Source: JACCQS01 sp050999295
Lineage (GTDB): Bacteria > Actinomycetota > Actinomycetes > Mycobacteriales > Geodermatophilaceae
DNA: 9,256 nucleotides
Assembly: GCA_050999295.1 (NCBI GenBank)
Contig: JBPCPI010000026.1
Location: 1 to 9,256 of the forward strand
Direction of reading: 5' to 3'
Part shown: one piece after another, positions 6,674 through 9,256 of the stretch
Numbering within the stretch: the first letter of the stretch is position 1
Layout of the letters: every line of letters starts with the position of its first letter
The notes under the pieces: model-generated
Seen by the model: the letters and a program-made list of their open reading frames with translations, nothing else
Database searches by the model: none
What the model was told of the DNA's origin: nothing
Position numbers and translations under genes: made by a program

Positions 6674-7915
6674 ATGACCGCACCCCGCACTGCCGGCGAG
6701 CCCGCAGTGATCCCGGGTCGATTCGGTGCCTACGGGGGCCGGTACGTCCCCGAGGCCTTGGTGGCGGCCCTGGATGAACTCGCCGAGGCATATCAAAGCG
6801 CGAGGGCAGACCCCGGGTTCGCCGAGGCACTCTCGGCCCTGCAGCGGGATTACTCCGGCCGTCCGACGCCGATCACCGAGGCCAAGCGCCTGAGCGAGCA
6901 CGCCGGTGGAGCGCGGATCCTGCTCAAGCGAGAGGATCTGAACCACACCGGCTCCCACAAAATCAACAATGTCCTCGGCCAGGCGCTGCTCACCCAGCGG
7001 ATCGGCAAGAACCGGGTCATCGCCGAGACCGGCGCGGGTCAGCACGGGGTGGCCACGGCAACCGCAGCGGCACTGATGGGCCTGACCTGCACGGTGTACA
7101 TGGGCGAGGAGGACACCCGCCGGCAGGCACTGAACGTGGCCAGAATGCGCCTGCTCGGCGCCGAGGTCATCCCGGTCACGGCCGGTTCGCGGACCCTGAA
7201 GGACGCCATCAATGAGGCCTTCCGGGACTGGGTGACCCGGGTCGAGACCACGAACTATGTTTTCGGCACCGTTGCCGGGCCGCATCCGTTTCCCACGATG
7301 GTCCGCGACTTGCAGCGGGTCATCGGGGACGAGGCGCGCGCCCAGGTACTCGACCGGTTCGGCCGCCTGCCGGATGCGGTCGCGGCCTGCGTCGGCGGTG
7401 GCTCGAACGCGATCGGCATCTTCACCGCCTTCCTCGGCGACGACAGCGTCCGACTGCTCGGCCTGGAGGCCGGAGGGGACGGGATCGAGACCGGCAGGCA
7501 CGCGGCCACCCTGACCAGCGGCCTGCCCGGCGTACTGCACGGCGCCCGGTCCTATCTCCTGCAGGACGAGAACGGCCAGACGATCGAATCCCATTCCATT
7601 TCGGCAGGTCTTGACTACCCCGGTGTAGGACCCGAGCATGCCTACCTGCGGGACACCGGTCGGGCCCGTTATGTACCGGTGACTGACGCCGAGGCGATGA
7701 AGGCATTCGAGCTGTTGTCCCGTACCGAGGGCATCATCCCGGCGATCGAGTCGGCACACGCCGTTGCCGGTGCCATGGTCCTCGGCCGGGAGTTGGGAGC
7801 CGATGCGCTCATCCTGGTGAACCTGTCCGGCCGAGGGGACAAGGACATCGCGACCGCTTCGGAGTACTTCGACCTGCTCGACACCACCGACGACTTACCC
7901 GCAGACCCCAGGTGA
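6674..7915 (+). CDS. trpB: Tryptophan synthase beta chain
   Basis: TrpB joins indole, delivered through a tunnel from TrpA, to serine to make tryptophan, using pyridoxal phosphate. The 413-residue protein is a classical TrpB1. Lys96 in NHTGSHKINN is the cofactor-binding lysine and Glu118 in AETGAGQHG is the catalytic acid/base. GGGSN (241-245) holds the cofactor phosphate, and LSGRGDKD (384-391) is the conserved C-terminal motif. GRFGAYGGRYVPEAL (15-29) is the usual N-terminal signature. The shorter TrpB1 form and the context with trpA rule out TrpB2. No clear ribosome binding site precedes ATG 6674 in the 24-base gap after trpC; translation may depend on coupling. Its TGA overlaps the trpA GTG (GTGA, 7912-7915), as expected for equimolar subunits of the alpha2beta2 complex. 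Confidence 0.98.
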   Translation: MTAPRTAGEPAVIPGRFGAYGGRYVPEALVAALDELAEAYQSARADPGFAEALSALQRDYSGRPTPITEAKRLSEHAGGARILLKREDLNHTGSHKINNVLGQALLTQRIGKNRVIAETGAGQHGVATATAAALMGLTCTVYMGEEDTRRQALNVARMRLLGAEVIPVTAGSRTLKDAINEAFRDWVTRVETTNYVFGTVAGPHPFPTMVRDLQRVIGDEARAQVLDRFGRLPDAVAACVGGGSNAIGIFTAFLGDDSVRLLGLEAGGDGIETGRHAATLTSGLPGVLHGARSYLLQDENGQTIESHSISAGLDYPGVGPEHAYLRDTGRARYVPVTDAEAMKAFELLSRTEGIIPAIESAHAVAGAMVLGRELGADALILVNLSGRGDKDIATASEYFDLLDTTDDLPADPR

Positions 7916-8712
7916 GCGTCCTGGCGGCTCGGTTGGCCGCCGCGCGCGCCGAAGGTCGCACGGCGCTGATCAGCTATCTCCCGGTCGGCTATCCCAGCGT
8001 CGAGGTGTCGGTGCAGGCGATGCTCGCCACGGTTGCCGGTGGAGCCGACATCGTCGAGGTCGGCGTGCCCTACAGCGATCCGGGAATGGACGGGCCGACC
8101 ATCCAGCAGGCCGTGGACGTGGCCGTGCGCGCCGGGGTGGGGATGCGTCAGGTGTTGGGGGCCGTCGAGGCCGTCGCCGGCGTGGGTGCGGTGCCGGTGG
8201 TGATGTCCTACTGGAACCCCATCGAGCACTATGGGGTGGCTCGTTTCGCTCGGGACCTGTCCGCGGCCGGCGGCGCGGCGGCGATCACCCCGGACCTGAT
8301 CCCCGACGAGGCCGCGGAGTGGATGGCCGCGGCCGACGAGGCCGGTCTCGACCGCGTCTTCCTGGTCGCGCCGTCCTCGACCGATGCCCGGCTGGCTATG
8401 ACGGCCGCGGCCTGCCGTGGCTTCGTCTATGCCGCGTCGACTATGGGAGTCACGGGCACCCGCGATGCGGTGTCCTCGATCGCCCCGGCGCTGGTGGCCA
8501 GGGTCCGCGCGATCAGTGATCTGCCGGTAGCGGTAGGGCTCGGGGTAAGCACCGGGAGGCAGGCCGCCGAGGTCGCCCGGTACGCCGACGCCGTCATCGT
8601 CGGATCGGCGTTCGTCCGTGCTCTGTTGGACGCATCGGATCCGGCCACCGGTGTGCAGGCTGTGCACGCCTTGGCCGCCGACCTCGCCATCGGCGTACGC
8701 CAACAATATTGA
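7912..8712 (+). CDS. trpA: Tryptophan synthase alpha chain
   Basis: TrpA cleaves indole-3-glycerol phosphate to indole and glyceraldehyde 3-phosphate and passes indole to TrpB. The 266-residue barrel has both catalytic acids at the E. coli positions: Glu49 in VEVGVPYSDP and Asp60 in GMDGPTIQ. Loop 2 reads DPGMDG and loop 6 reads STMGVTGTRD, the actinobacterial versions of the E. coli DPLADG and SRSGVTG. The phosphate site GLGVSTG and VIVGSAFV is intact. GTG 7912 overlaps the trpB stop, gives the right N-terminal length, and needs no separate ribosome binding site. This appears to be the last gene of the operon: the next gene points toward it, 63 bases away. In M. tuberculosis lgt follows trpA; here it does not directly follow. 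Confidence 0.97.
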   Translation: MSVLAARLAAARAEGRTALISYLPVGYPSVEVSVQAMLATVAGGADIVEVGVPYSDPGMDGPTIQQAVDVAVRAGVGMRQVLGAVEAVAGVGAVPVVMSYWNPIEHYGVARFARDLSAAGGAAAITPDLIPDEAAEWMAAADEAGLDRVFLVAPSSTDARLAMTAAACRGFVYAASTMGVTGTRDAVSSIAPALVARVRAISDLPVAVGLGVSTGRQAAEVARYADAVIVGSAFVRALLDASDPATGVQAVHALAADLAIGVRQQY

Positions 8713-8775
8713 CCGAATGGCGACGGAGACCAGTGGTTCAACTCTGCAATGGATCTGCGCAAGGACTTGGACGGG

Positions 8776-9256
8776 CTAGGTCGGTGGTGGGTGGTGCATG
8801 GGGTTGAGGATCGGTGTTTGTTCGGGGTCGATCCAGGCCGGTGGCCGGAACCAGGCCCGCCCGGCGTGGATGAAGACTTCCCAGTCGTCGGATTCTATGT
8901 GGCGGTGGTGATAGCCACATAGCAGTACCCCGTTGTCCCGGTCGGTGCGGCCGCCTTCACTCCACGGGAGGATGTGATGCGCTTCGCACCAGGAAATCGG
9001 CCGATCACAACCCGGCCAGGCGCAACCGCGATCGCGGAGTTCCAGGGCGGTACGGGCCGGTCCGGTGAACGTCCGACGGGCGCGGCCCAGGTCGATCAGG
9101 TTCCCGGCCTCGTCGAGGAAGGCGGGGATGATCTCGGCGTCGCAGCCCAGATAGGCGGCCAGGCTGGGGGAGATCTGTCCGCCGTCGTTCAGCCGCCCGG
9201 CCCCGGTCTGCTCGGACAACGACCGGGCCGGGATGGTGATCACGATCCTGGGTTTG
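8776..9256 (-). CDS. DUF222/13E12-type HNH endonuclease-family protein, C-terminal part (partial)
   Basis: The minus-strand frame is open from the right edge to TAG (complement of 8776-8778), giving about 160 C-terminal residues; the start lies beyond the window. The GTG at 9243 is internal, because the residues before it (KPRI) continue the usual IVITIP strand of DUF222 proteins. The HNH/zinc region reads RDRGCAWPGC, then WCEAHHILPW with the HH pair at nucleotides 8974-8979, GGRTDRDN, and LLCGYHHRHIE. This gives the Cys pairs, His, Asn and final His expected of an HNH nuclease fold. The protein ends in a His/Pro stretch, HHPPPT. Such proteins occur in many copies in actinobacterial genomes and are the '13E12 repeat' proteins of mycobacteria. 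Their natural role is unsettled; nuclease activity is inferred from the motif. It is convergent with trpA and unrelated to tryptophan synthesis. Confidence 0.92.
   Translation of the reverse strand, partial: KPRIVITIPARSLSEQTGAGRLNDGGQISPSLAAYLGCDAEIIPAFLDEAGNLIDLGRARRTFTGPARTALELRDRGCAWPGCDRPISWCEAHHILPWSEGGRTDRDNGVLLCGYHHRHIESDDWEVFIHAGRAWFRPPAWIDPEQTPILNPMHHPPPT

Noticed and set aside
5969..7759. Very long minus-strand open frame (596 codons) opposite trpC and trpB.
   Set aside because: It lies entirely opposite two clear enzymes, has no recognisable motif and a biased composition; it reflects GC-rich third positions of the real genes.
8713..8775. Searched for a terminator between convergent trpA and the HNH gene.
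   Set aside because: No stem longer than about three or four bases and no T-run on either strand.

Overview
This 9.3 kb window is high-GC DNA with GTG/ATG starts, 4-base start/stop overlaps and actinobacterial gene order. It looks like chromosomal sequence from a high-GC Actinomycetota. Protein features recall mycobacterial and streptomycete homologues, for example the actinobacterial TrpA loops DPGMDG and STMGVTG and a 13E12/DUF222-type HNH protein. The genus cannot be fixed by reading alone.

Layout: (1) 1-2257 holds a two-gene ABC exporter. The first subunit is cut by the left edge; it has a degenerate Walker B (DD) and an H-loop with Tyr for His. The second subunit is complete with a canonical catalytic site, so the pair looks like a heterodimeric type IV exporter. 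(2) 2345-3175 encodes a four-helix membrane protein with a long Pro/Gly/Tyr/Gln-rich N-terminal tail built on GYGQP repeats; its function is unknown. (3) 3206-8712 is a tightly packed amino-acid biosynthesis operon: hisI, trpE, a Trp-operon-associated membrane protein, trpC, trpB, trpA. Three of its five junctions are 4-base overlaps (ATGA or GTGA); the other two gaps are 41 and 24 bases. (4) 8776-9256, on the minus strand and convergent with trpA, is the C-terminal part of a DUF222/HNH endonuclease-family protein that runs off the right edge.

How the genes work together: TrpE makes anthranilate from chorismate, using ammonia supplied by a TrpG subunit encoded elsewhere. TrpD (not here) and the phosphoribosylanthranilate isomerase step lead to CdRP. 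TrpC closes the indole ring, and TrpA/TrpB form the tryptophan synthase complex. No trpF is present; in many Actinomycetota the HisA homologue PriA performs both the HisA and TrpF reactions. hisI overlapping trpE therefore places a histidine gene in the same transcript as tryptophan genes. The order matches the Mycobacterium tuberculosis his/trp region (hisI ... trpE, Rv1610, trpC, trpB, trpA) except that lgt does not directly follow trpA.

No intergenic gap reaches 300 bases. I see no RNA genes, CRISPR arrays, insertion-sequence ends or convincing terminators. I found no clear evidence of a wholly new system. The least explained parts are the repeat-rich membrane protein before hisI, the Trp-operon membrane protein, and the aberrant sequence at the left edge.
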